The notes under the pieces were generated by a model, which saw only the letters and a list, made by a program, of their open reading frames with translations, ran no database searches and was not told the DNA's origin. From positions 1,648,801 to 1,671,930 of the forward strand of contig NW_014577062.1 of assembly GCF_000485595.1 (NCBI RefSeq): a DNA stretch of 23,130 nt, read 5' to 3'. The DNA is from Priapulus caudatus (Eukaryota > Priapulida > Priapulimorpha > Priapulimorphida > Priapulidae). The position numbers and the translations under genes are program-made. Below, in pieces: positions 9,820 to 19,739 of this stretch (the first letter of the stretch is position 1; every line of letters starts with the position of its first letter).

Positions 9820-12800
9820 ATGCGTTTTCAAAGCAAAGCCGCCGCCGTCATCGCGATGTGCGTGCTTGTTTCTGTCGTCGACGGAGGCAAGATACTCGTC
9901 AAGCCGTGGGGCGCCGGCACTCGTTCCAGTCACCTTTTCTTGATGGATAAAATAGCGCGCATTCTCGCGCTGGACGGGCACGACGTCAAGTTATTGCTCG
10001 GCTCTGTGGAGAGAGATGTGGCGCTGGGCGACGGCTTCCTGTCGACGCACAGCGACGATCTGCTGACGTTCAACACGACGGGATCCGTCACGGAGGATGA
10101 CGAGAAGCTTATGCGTGACTATCTGCTAAAGTTCGGCGAATGGTTCTCGCTGTTCACTTTGGTCAACAGTTATAGCGAGAAGCGCTTCTGCGACTTGATA
10201 ACTGCGGAGCCCGGTCTGCTCGGGAAAATCAAAGATGGCGGCTTCGATTACGTCATCATCGATCACGTGGACGCGTGCGGCCGGCTGTTGGCGAACTACG
10301 TTGGAAAGCCATTCGCTATTTTACATTCCTTCCCATCGAACACAATAATCTATGGAGAGGGTGGCTCCCCGCTCGTGCTCTCCTACACTCCGACACACGG
10401 CGTGTATCGTGCGACGTACTTCAGCGACAAGATGACGTTTCTAGAACGTGTGCACAACGTGTTGCATTACGTCATTGAAAAGATGTTTGTCCACGTCACA
10501 CTTGAGAGAACGATGAACGCATTCGGCTGGTCGCATGGACTGCTACAGGTGAGGGCATGACGTTAACTAGCTTAACTATTGCTTCTATCCTTAGAATAAA
10601 CTATTACCGCAATATAAAAATAAATATAATAAATAATCTTACTTACCAATGAGGTTGGTTAACTATTAACACTTATGAGTTCACTACAATTATAATAAGT
10701 ATGTAATAGTAAGTTGTGCAGATGTAAAAGTTCGCGTTTCATTAGTCTATCTACAGAATCGCATTTTTTTGACAATGAAAGGAGATTCTCAAGTCGCGCA
10801 AATTCCCGATTATTCATTTATACTCCTGTATAGGCGCACGAGAGATACGAAAGCATTATAAGCAGGGCAGCGCTAGTGCTGTCCTCTAGCAACCCTGCGT
10901 TCGACCATCCACGCCCCACGATGCCCAACGTCCAGCATATCGGTGGTCATCTCTGCCAGCCGGCAAAAGCGCTGCCTCAGGTAAAATAGTGCCATGAGTT
11001 TATATTAATCACAACTTCTCTACATGTAAGCATGGTAAAGGTTCAGATCACGTCATTTCGCTAGATTAAATTCTGAGAATTAGTTTCTGTACCGACAGGA
11101 TCTGAATACTTCTACGGTAATTGATGTATGAGCATTGTAGTAATAAGTTTATCGTTCTCACAGAAACTGGATCACTTACTAGCGAAGAGCGCCAAAAAAG
11201 TCATATACATGTCATTCGGTACTCTCATCCACGGACCGGGCGGTATTGACGAGGTAAGGCCGCGCATGCGCTGTGTATGATTAGACACATTAACAGCCTG
11301 GGGGCCGTTAACAGAAACATAGCAAAGTTAATGCTAAAGTTAATGCTAATGCGAAGAAATGTGCGAGGATTTTTCGTCCTCGTAACTTTATGATATTTCT
11401 GTCAACCGTTTACGAGTCGATAATGTTAAGACTAATTTTGTTTCTGACAACGGGTCCCTGCTGCGCCTCCGAGACAAACTATAGGTTCATCGTCGATTAT
11501 TTTTTTAGTGAGGACGATCACAGCATACCTCTCTCATTGCTTAACTCACTCACATTAATGTGACGTTCTGTTGTGAATATTACGAAAACGTACGCGCGAG
11601 TTTTTCTAACAGTTGCCGGTAGTTGCGGGCACTTCTATTTTACCGGATAGTGACTTTGTTCTTGCACCACTGGCTGCAGTGTTGTCGGGTAGGCTACATA
11701 AATTGCATCCATTACAATCATATACTGCTATGGCCATACTGTGGCGCAATGCGCTACGTTTGTAGAGCTAGTATGGCGCTGCGCTTGTTTCTTTCATTTT
11801 TCAGAACCAGCGTTTTAAGACTGCGCTTCTAGGAGCTGTCTCTAATCTACCGTACCTATTCATTATCGCAAACTTCAACATGACCGGACTTCCAACCAAC
11901 GTTGTAACATTAGAATGGGCACCGCAGAATGACCTACTAGGTAAAGAAGAGGATATACGAAATGAATTCAAACGCACGCAGTTATTAGTAGTACACACGA
12001 ATATGGAAAATAACATGAAATGTATATACATGATTATGATTTTCTTTGCAGCTCACAGCAAGATAGATGCATTTTTCACACATGGTGGGCTTAATGGACT
12101 ATGGCAGGCGATTTGCCACGCCACCCCTGTCGTCGTCATGCCGATCTTTGCCGACCAGTTTCGAAACGCGCACATGGTTCAAGAGAGAGGAATCGGCGAG
12201 ATGATTGACTTCCATACTATAACAACAGAAAGCCTACAATCCGCCCTTAGGCGTGTTGTCGAGAATAACGCGTAAGTCTGTTGTGTACGATAATTACGGT
12301 ATCCCACGCAGACAGATATGTTTGCCGAGCGTGTATTTTATCTTGCTAAGAATTGCACGGACATCAGTTAAAGGCACTGCTTGCTACAAAAACGACACTG
12401 CCTAGAAGAGTATAATCGTCTTTATTCATATTAGTTATAGTTTTATAGTTTATTTCATCAAACCTTATTAAAATTTTAGAATTCAGCCCTTTATATTACC
12501 TAGTAGTTTGATATGATAATTTGAAGAATATTGTTGCTTATACCAGACAACATCAACAATTCTACAGGTATGCAGCCCGCATGCGTCAGCTTTCGAAACT
12601 CTACCATCACAGCCTGCCGATGTCTTCTGATGAGACCGTGTCATTCTGGGTGAATTACACGATGCTCTATACCGACCAGCAAGCTCCTGCCTTCACTGAA
12701 CTGAACTTCTTACAATATTGGCTCATCGATATAACTGCATGTCTGCTTGTGGTTCTTGCGATCTCTGCGTGGCTAACTTGCATAGCTATCGCGAGAACCG

Positions 12801-12901
12801 CCCTTATTTGTTACCATCTATACATGAAAGGACCCTGTTCTATATTTAAAGATATTTTAGGGAAATACCAAGTGACAGTTAACAGAGGTAAAATTGAATA
12901 A
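9820..12901 (+). CDS. UDP-glycosyltransferase (UGT), copy 1
   Basis: Exons are 9820-10548, 10834-10980, 11164-11253, 11805-11940, 12052-12271 and 12568-12901, all with GT-AG introns, giving 551 aa. UGTs move a sugar from a UDP-sugar to small lipophilic acceptors in the ER lumen. An N-terminal hydrophobic signal peptide (about residues 7-20) precedes GGKILVKPW. SSH at 36-38 supplies the conserved catalytic His, and FDYVIID (142-148) supplies the partner Asp. Exon 1 holds the acceptor-binding half. Exons 2-6 hold the UDP-sugar half, with RPTMPNVQHIGG in exon 2, YMSFGT in exon 3 and the 44-residue UGT signature at 360-403 (WAPQ...THGG...DQ). A membrane anchor (about 491-516) follows, with a 35-residue tail. 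NTT at 85-87 is a glycosylation sequon. The start is supported by the signal peptide and a leader shared with copies 2 and 3. Length fits the family (about 530). Acceptor and sugar cannot be told. Confidence 0.9.
11294..11463. mobile_element. MITE-like fold-back element in intron 3 of UGT copy 1
   Basis: The left end, CAGCCTGGGGGCCGTTAACA followed by GAAACA, is matched imperfectly by the reverse complement of the right end (CAGCAGGGACCCGTTGTCAG followed by AAACA). AGTTAATGCTA is repeated in the left arm. The centre is a tight hairpin, CGAGGA-tttttcg-TCCTCG (about 11367-11385). The element is 170 bp and non-coding. Intron 3 of copy 2 lacks it, which supports a later insertion. No clear target duplication is visible. 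Confidence 0.55.
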
Positions 12902-12963
12902 CACATCAGTTTTACTTATTATATGTTACCATCTATACATGAAAGGACCCTGTTTTATATTTA

Positions 12964-13280
12964 CCTCCGCCAGGGGCGTGGCGGAGGTTATGTTTTCACC
13001 GGCGAATGTTTGAGTGTTGGTTGGTTTGTTTGTGAACATGCACGTTTCAGTTCACTTCCGCTAGGTGCGCTGGCTGTAGACTTACAAACACGCAAACACA
13101 GGCTAAGGGGCAACCACAGTCCTCCCCCACCTGCACGCTCGCACTAATCCGGATCCAATTAATTATTTAATTAATTAATTAATAAATTTTTCCACTTAAT
13201 TAATTAATTAATTAATAAAAATTCTACATTGAGAGAATTCAGCTGCCTTGGCGGAGGTCTGTGCTCTCCGAGTGCTCTAG
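12964..13280. mobile_element. 317-bp inserted element with TTA (or TA) target duplication
   Basis: The uninterrupted duplicate unit serves as the empty site: TATATTTAAAGATA. In the filled unit TATATTTA is followed by the element, and TTAAAGATA resumes after it, giving a TTA (or TA) duplication. The left end is an 8-bp hairpin, CCTCCGCC/GGCGGAGG with an 8-nt loop. The right end has GGCGGAGGTCTGTGCTCTCC then GAGTGCTCTAG. The interior has no coding capacity and carries two (AATT)n runs. The sequence resembles a short repeat that I recall from other animal genomes, but I cannot verify the family here. Confidence 0.75.
13155..13219. repeat. (AATT/TTAA)n runs inside the inserted element
   Basis: Two TTAA tetranucleotide arrays separated by AAATTTTTCCAC. 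They also contain AATAAA hexamers (about 13181 and 13214) that could act as poly(A) signals for copy 1. Confidence 0.8.
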
Positions 13281-13399
13281 TTAAAGATATTTTAGGGAGA
13301 TACCAAGTGACAGTTAACAGAGATAAAATTGAATTTACCCATCAGTTTTACTTATTCAATACAAAGCAATATTGAAAGTGTAAATGTTTCTTTATTTAC

Positions 13400-13405
13400 A
13401 ATAAA
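13400..13405 (+). terminator. Candidate poly(A) signal AATAAA for UGT copy 1
   Basis: AATAAA lies about 500 bp after the copy 1 stop, just beyond the duplicated 3' flank. If the insertion and tandem copy are removed, it would sit roughly 70 bp after the stop, a normal distance and similar to copy 2. AATAAA hexamers inside the inserted element are alternatives. Confidence 0.4.
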
Positions 13406-13697
13406 CTCGGTATAAGAAGACATGATGCGTGAATGATATGTGTATATGTGTTAGCATTGTACGAGCATTCGTGTTGTGAGCAACAACATTTTGCGAGAGT
13501 CGCTCTGCTAAATTTGCCCACATTATGTGAATACAAAAGCCCGAATCGCTTTACCTAATTTGGGATTTACAGTGCTGTCTTAATTAACACAATATAATAT
13601 AGTAGAGGAATTTAATTTATTCTGCAAGCATGGCGTGTTAAATTTTTTTGAAACCGTTTCTATAAATTTGCTGTCTTATTCGGTCCTATAGCATTGC

Positions 13698-13850
13698 ACT
13701 AAACTGAATTTCTTACAGTATTGGCTCATAGATGTTATTGCCTGTCTGCTTGTGGTTGCTGCATTGTTTGTGTGCCAAACTAGCGTAATTATGCAGCAAT
13801 CGCACGTAGAATCACTCGTATACATCGTCAAAATTTGTTCCAAAAAGTGA
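13698..13850 (+). pseudogene. Orphan fragment of a UGT last exon
   Basis: Fifty codons and a TGA match the C-terminal membrane-anchor exon of the neighbouring UGTs: LNFLQYWLID, then IACLLVV. The reading frame is open, but the upstream part of the exon (from YAARMRQLSKLYHH on) and all other exons are missing. After the anchor the sequence diverges (CQTSVIMQQ, ending KICSKK). The text TTTCTTACAG immediately before TATTGG looks like a splice acceptor, whereas the functional copies have CTTACAATATTGG. It is most likely a relic of a lost duplicate; an alternative terminal exon for copy 1 is possible but unlikely. Confidence 0.7.
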
Positions 13851-14335
13851 TAATGATATAGTGATTAATATATAATATAATGATAATAATTCGCTACCTA
13901 CGTTGTTGAGATTTAATCCACAGATAAACACACATTTGATGAAATTCGCAGTATTCTAATTAAGCCACATTGTATGCAATGCAGGCAATGAACGTTTCGA
14001 TAAATATATGCTTTAGCACGTTTGATAGAAAAGCCGACCAGTCTTGGCTGTGTGATGGTTTATTGCTGCACGAACATATTATACAGCGCATATATATGGC
14101 GTTTGCGGTGTGAAACGCTGTTGGAGTGTTCGTTCATTAGTGGAAGTGAATTGTCTGGAGGTTGAACACAATTAGGTGACATCACAACCTGGCGACGCCT
14201 GAAGGGTATAGCACGATCGTTAAGCCACGTTATTTACGATCATTCACACGTCAAGCTCAACTTCCTCATTATTCTAAGCTGGCACTTGTTTATTATTCGC
14301 ACACACGCCGTCAGACAAAGCGCAAAGAGCTGGCG
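13851..14335 (+). promoter_or_regulatory. Upstream region of UGT copy 2
   Basis: This 485-bp region is not recognisably similar to the upstream DNA of copies 1 and 3, except in the last ~40 bp (ACACGCCGTCAGA and AGAGCTGGCG before the ATG). A TATATAT stretch near 14092 could be a TATA box, which would place the cap site about 200 bp before the start codon. This is weak evidence. Confidence 0.3.
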
Positions 14336-17300
14336 ATGCGTCTCCAAAGCAAAGCCGCCACCGTCATCGCGATGTGCGTGCTTGTTTTTGTCGTCGACGG
14401 AGGCAAGATACTCATCAAGCCGTGGGCTGGCACAACTCCGTCCAGTCACCATATCATCATGGACAAAATAGCTAAAATCCTCGCGCGCGATGGACATGAC
14501 GTCACGTTCTTGCTCGGGTCTAAGGAGCGAGAGGTGGCGCGTAACGGCGGCTTCCTATCGACGGACAGCTACGACCTGCTGACGTTCAACACGACTGGCC
14601 TACATGAAGAGGAAAACAAGAAGGCGATGCGAAACTATTTAGTAGAATATGGCAATATGTTTGTACTGTTCATGCTGATAAATGCAAAAACAGAGAGACG
14701 CGTTGGTGAGCGCATAGTGGCCGAACCCGATCTTCTCCACAAGATCAAAGATGGCGGATTCGACTACGTCATCATTGATCAGTCAGACGCGGTCGGTCAC
14801 CTGCTGGCGAACTACGTTAACAAGCCATTCGCTATTGTTCATAACTTACCATCGAACACGATAATCTACGGAGAAGGTGGCTCCCCACTCGTGCTCTCCT
14901 ACACTCCGACACACGGCGTGTATCGTACGGCGCACTTCAGCGACAAGATGACGTTTCTAGAACGTGTGCACAACGTGTTGCATTACGTCATTGATAAAGT
15001 GCTTGTCCACGTCACACTTGAGAGATCGATGAACGCATTCGGCTGGTCGCACGGTTTGCTGCAGGCAAGAGTATAACGTTAACCAGATGATATTGTATTA
15101 TAAGCCTTAGAGTTGTCATTAGCGACGAATCTTCTAATTTAATCACAAGATCGTCCCACCAATTGTACAAATTCACGAAAAATATGAATTAACTACTTTG
15201 AACGAAAATCTGATAAACTTGTATAATTAACCTAGTCATACGGAATCTCTTACAGCGTCAATTGCGTTAAAATGATTCATTTCTGAAAAGCAAATCGGTG
15301 TCAGCTTATACATGTAAATAATGTTATCTATACCATTTTAGTCGCACGAGAGATACGAAGGAATTACAGACAGGGCAGCGCTAGTGCTTTGCTCTAGCAA
15401 CCCTGCGTTTGACCATCCACGCCCTACGATGCCCAACGTCCAGCATATTGGTGGTCAGCTCTGCCAGCCGGTAAAAGCGCTGCCTCAGGTACAATAGTAG
15501 CGAGTGTGTATCCAGAATCTTAAACCTTTCTGCATGTATTTCGAGAGTAGGTTACCGAATGCAAATAAGACCACCACTCTTCCACGAGACAATGCGGTTT
15601 CATGAATCACTGTTCGTCTTCAGACTACGGTTATTTTACACAAGTGATAGAAAATTCAGTGGAACGAGTGTGTGATGTAATATCTCTCAGATACACAAAT
15701 AATGGTAGATAATTTTTCGTACATTTCACTCTTGATATATTTTAATTCTTGCTTTAAAATGGGGAATGGCACTGGTGTAGATTTGTCGCCACAACACAAT
15801 TAACAGGCATTCAACAATATCGTCAGCAAGCTATCTGATTGGCTGATACGTTGATGTTGACTACTCGATCTCAGAATAGCAGATTTTGCTTGCATAAACT
15901 ATAGTCAAGTGGAATATTAGAACCTTATCTCACCTATGATACACTGGCTTCATACGCTGTGTTTCCTACGTAATGTCTGGCAATTTCTGTGGAGCGCAGT
16001 TTGCCCATCCATGAAATATGAGATGATTAGGCGTCACCGCTGTTTGTGAGATACACTAGTTTTCACAAACAGTGAAAGAGCATATCGTCTCACAATTAAA
16101 TATCTAAGTTATTGCATCAAATTAGCCCACTGACTTACGGCGTAAGATCTCCTGCCCCTAGCCTACACAAGCGCCCAGCGCGTGTCGTCAACGAGGTATA
16201 TTTGATTAATTGGTATGTTGCTGTTGAAATGTCGACTTCAGAATCAAAAATCCTGAAGCCTGCATAATGTGGATCATTCTACTGAGTCTGATGTAAAGAT
16301 CATTATTTATTTGCCTTTCTCGCAGAAACTGGATGATTTGCTAGCGAGGACTAATAGAAAAGTGATATACATGTCATTCGGTACTCTCCTGCACGGACCG
16401 GGCGGTTTGAACGAGGTAAGGCCGCGCATGCGTAATGGGTGTCTTTAGTTATCACACCATCGCCAGCCAGGCACATTGAGGCAAATAGCGTAATTACCGC
16501 GCAGGAATTTTAACTTTTGACTTTCTCCAATATGCTCTATGAATGGGAGCTTTATCTACGCGAGGTGATGACATTAACGGTGCCATTATTTCGGCAATTC
16601 AATCTTGAACGCAAATAGATTTTAAAAGTTGTAATATGCATAGCGCTGTTCTATTCCACCCCCCCCCCCCGTTTTTCAGAACCAGCGTTTTAAGACTGCG
16701 CTTCTAGGTGCTGTCTCTAATCTACCGTACCTATTTATTATCGCTAACTTCAACATGACCGGACTTCCAACCAACGTTGTCACATTGGAATGGGCACCGC
16801 AGAATGATCTACTAGGTAATGGAGTGAACTAACGAAATAATATAAACGAAACAAAATTTAGACGCAGGTATGTCACTAGTATTATCAATAGCACACGAGC
16901 CAAGATTTTACGTGCTCTTTATAGTATACAAAACAATTGAAAAAATCACGCATTTTTTCACAGGTCATAGCAAGGTAGCTTCTTTTATCACACACGGTGG
17001 AATTAATGGATTATGGCAGGCGATTTGCCACGCCACCCCTGTCGTTGTCATGCCGATCTTTGCCGACCAGTTTCGAAACGCGCACATGGCTCAAGAGAGA
17101 GGAATCGGCGAGATGATTGACTTCCATACTATAACAACAGCAAGCCTACAATCCGCCCTTAGGCGTGTTGTCGAGAATAACGCGTAAGTCTATTGCGTAC
17201 GATAATTACGGTATCTCAGACAGATATGTTTGTCGAGCGTGTATTTTATCTTGCTAAGAATTGCACAGAGATCGGCCAACGACACTACTTTTATACTACA

Positions 17301-17768
17301 AGACCGATAAAAGCTAATAGTATACTCGCAAATACTAATTAAGTTAACCGTCGTCCTAATTCTTTTATTCAATCATAAATAGTTTAATAATAGTTTGATG
17401 TCGTATCATATCTTACGTATCTTTGCAATTATATCGTTGTTTACATCTAGCCTCAATAATTCCGCAGATATGCAGCACGCGTGCGTCAGCTTTCGAAACT
17501 GTATCATCACAGCCTGCCGATGTCTCCTGATGAGACCGTGTCATTCTGGGTGAATTACACGATGCTCTATGCCGACCAGCAAGCCCCTGCCTACACTGAA
17601 CTGAACTTCCTACAATATTGGCTCATAGATGTTATTGCTTGTCTGCTCGTAATTGCTGCATTCTTTGCGTGGCTAACTTACGTAGTTCTCATTGCAAGCA
17701 TATCTATAAGCACTCGTGACATTCGTCGATGCCGGAGACGTGATATCAGAAACATTATAAGCGCGTAG
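14336..17768 (+). CDS. UDP-glycosyltransferase (UGT), copy 2
   Basis: Exons are 14336-15064, 15342-15488, 16326-16415, 16680-16815, 16964-17183 and 17468-17768 (540 aa). The first five have exactly the sizes and phases of copy 1 (729, 147, 90, 136, 220 nt). The signal peptide (about residues 7-20), GGKILIKPW, SSH (36-38), FDYVIID (142-148), a complete 44-residue signature with THGG and a membrane anchor (about 491-520) are present, so it should be active. It differs from copy 1 mainly in the 5' half of exon 1 (acceptor side) and in the tail, here short and very basic (RRCRRRDIR), in the place where ER-anchored UGTs carry basic tails. Intron 1 appears to use a GC donor (CAG|GCAAGA). The alternative is AGA|GTATAA, adding two residues in frame. 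Intron 2 is long (837 bp) and holds a CTGTTTGTGA/TCACAAACAG hairpin near 16040-16072. Substrate unknown. Confidence 0.9.
16464..16511. repeat. Dispersed repeat fragment in intron 3 of UGT copy 2
   Basis: CAGCCAGGCACATTGA here is identical to 6310-6325, and GCAGGAATTTT follows at a similar distance in both places (22 and 27 bp). The sharing suggests remnants of the same interspersed repeat. Confidence 0.4.
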
Positions 17769-17836
17769 TTACATTGCTGTGCAATTAGGTATATACCTTT
17801 ACAAATCCTATATGGAGATATAAAAAGTATAACGAC

Positions 17837-17842
17837 AATAAA
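17837..17842 (+). terminator. Poly(A) signal AATAAA of UGT copy 2
   Basis: AATAAA lies 69 bp after the stop codon of copy 2 and is followed by a T-rich stretch (GCTTTTTCC). Position and context fit a normal animal polyadenylation signal. Confidence 0.6.
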
Positions 17843-18234
17843 CAAAACAGCACTTTAATTGCTTTTTCCTGGGCAGGATGTGACGGGAAAGAAGTTATTT
17901 CTACTAATTTCACTAATATCTGAACTGATTTTAATGTTACATACGTCGCGCAAATGAGCAAAACCGGAAGCTCGTGGCTAACACATTATATAGCATAGAG
18001 AGGCGTTCGTAAAAGTGATTAATCTGTTTACTCTTACTATATTATTTTATCACTAGGTACATTAAGGGCTAAAATTCTTGACGGGAGTTGGGCAGCGGAC
18101 CAAAAGCTATTTCTAAAAACATGAGTATCTGAATTTTTTTTTCGCAAAGTGTGAAGTCTGGAAGTAGCATCGTGCGCGTTCTAAGAAGGAAATAAATGTT
18201 CTAACAAAACCGATATATATATATTACACAAATA
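17843..18234. other. Intergenic DNA after UGT copy 2
   Basis: Nearly 400 bp of AT-rich sequence between the copy 2 poly(A) signal and the duplicated upstream block of copy 3. I see no gene, hairpin element or repeat of note. Confidence 0.4.
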
Positions 18235-19001
18235 AAATCACACATGAATCACGTATTTTACTACAGGTGGCATATTATGACGTTGAGAATAGACTGAATC
18301 GACTCATACCGCGTAGACACCTAATAGCTGGGTTGATTGCATGGACGCTAATACCATGCACCAATAAACATGTCTCGTCGCCAAGTAGGCTACATTGTTT
18401 TTGAAATGCATGTTTGCGTAAGTGTAGGACGAGTGATATTTCATGCTGTTCACACTTGATATTCTGCCTATTCCACAATGCAAATAATATGCCTACTAAC
18501 AATAAAACTATTCATGTACTGTAAATCGTATTGGTATTTTTAATGACTTTCTCTAAAATCTTTAAGGGAAAGAAACGTTTTCGTCAAACAAAATATTTCT
18601 TATGAGCATACGTGCATCAAACGCCGCAATGCGTACTCTTAATTTTTTCTTCTACAAATCTTTTCGACAGACCCGCTTGTAACGGCCACCTCTATGTTCA
18701 AAATCCGAGAATCCGTCCCTGACACAAAGTGTCATCATCTCCCGTGACACGAAGCGGTGCCCTTTTAACCCCGAGGGCAAGTGTCGGTAGCAGTCTGCTT
18801 GACCGCACTTCATGAGACACATGCGCCCTTTGCTCTTCTTCCGTAGTCTAAGGACACGTTCGCGCATTTTCTTGAACATCGTCGCGCTATTAGGCAGGTA
18901 AATAGGCTCCTACGCAATTCAACGTGTTATTTAGCATGTACGTTTGAACCTATTTGCGCACACGCCGTCAGATATTACGGAGGACGTGCAAAAAGCTGGC
19001 A
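18235..19001 (+). promoter_or_regulatory. Upstream region of UGT copy 3, homologous to that of copy 1
   Basis: Alignable over about 700 bp with 8960-9700: CATGAATCACGTAT, TACCGCGTAGACAC, TCTCGTCGCCAAGTAGGCTA, ATGTTCAAAATCC and the paired palindromes are all kept in order. Sequence quality looks normal here, in contrast with the gene that follows. The conserved leader ACACGCCGTCAGAT lies just before the start codon. Confidence 0.5.
18721..18760. promoter_or_regulatory. Paired palindromes conserved with the copy 1 upstream region
   Basis: GACACAAAGTGTC (18721-18733) and GACACGAAGCGGTGCC (18745-18760) correspond to the pair at 9495-9535. The first dyad is intact; the second has one arm changed (GGTGCC for GGTGTC). 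Confidence 0.4.
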
Positions 19002-19716
19002 ATGCGTCTCCCAAGCAAAGCAACAGCCGTCGTTGTGATGTGCGTGTTTGTTTCTGTCGTCGACGGAGGCAAGATACTTGTCAAGAACATGGGCCGGTCC
19101 CGCATGATCGAGTCTGCACTTCATCATGGAGAAGGTGGTGGCGGGTTCCTACGCTCGTCGCGGGGAACGGCCATGACGTCAACTTACTTGCGAGGCCCCG
19201 AAGTCAGCAGACGATGCGTCGAGCACCTACAGTATCCTAACATTTAACGCATCGCTCTCTACTAAGACGAACGCAATGAGACGCTGGTATCTGCTGAAGT
19301 TTGGCAAGTGGTTTCTCAATGTTTAACGGCGATTTAGCGGCGTACAACGAGAAGCGCTTTCTGCGACCAAAAAATAGTTATGGAACCGCGGTCCTGCTGC
19401 GGGAAAATCAAAGATGGCGGCTTTGATTTACGTCATCATCCGATTCACGTGAGCGTGCGGCCGGCTTGTTGCCAAACTACGTTGAAAGCCATTTGCTATG
19501 TGCAAATTCCCTTCCCAACGAACCACAGTAACTCTATGGAGAAGGTGGCCTCCCCGCTCGTGCTCTTCACTACACTCCGACACACGGCAAAATGTTAATC
19601 GTACACGAGCACTTCAGCGACAAGATGAAACCCGGGGGTTTTTTTTTTTTTTTTTTTTTTTTCTTCTAGAACGTGTGCAGCAACGTGTTTGCCTTATCTC
19701 ATTGATAAAGTGCTTT
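19002..19716 (+). pseudogene. UGT copy 3: exon-1-only relic with multiple frameshifts
   Basis: The start (ATG at 19002, MRLPSKATAVVVMCVF) and SVVDGGKILVK match the UGT signal region, but the frame breaks soon after. Recognisable pieces in different frames continue to about 19716: LLKFGK, KIKDGGFD, TNH..LWR-type remnants of the NTIIYGEGGSP block, and HFSDKM. Disruptions are mostly one- or two-base gains (for example ATCATCCGATTCACGTG where copy 4 reads ATCATCGATCACGTG) plus a 24-T run within the FSDKMTF codons. Similarity ends after AAAGTGCTT, about 40 codons short of the exon end, and exons 2-6 are absent. It matches copy 4 most closely, but shares GAACGTGTG and ATTGATAAAG with copies 1 and 2. 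A true pseudogene and uncorrected long-read sequence are both possible. Confidence 0.75.
19639..19662. repeat. Poly(T) run inside UGT copy 3
   Basis: Twenty-four consecutive Ts, preceded by CCCGGGGG, replace a few bases of the codons for KMTFLERV. The abrupt homopolymers (CCCGGGGG then T24) look more like a sequencing or assembly defect than ordinary decay. Confidence 0.85.
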
Positions 19717-19739
19717 GAACTATGGTGGCCATAGGACTG

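Larger units (their letters stand above)
12810..13356. repeat. Tandem duplication of UGT copy 1 3' end, second unit interrupted
   Basis: Unit one (12810-12920) begins GTTACCATCTATACATGAAA and contains the last 30 or so codons, the stop codon of copy 1 and some 3' flank. Unit two starts at 12925 with the same sequence, runs to 12963, is broken by an inserted element, and resumes at 13281 (TTAAAGATATTTTAGGGA) to about 13356. The two units differ at only a few positions. Confidence 0.85.
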
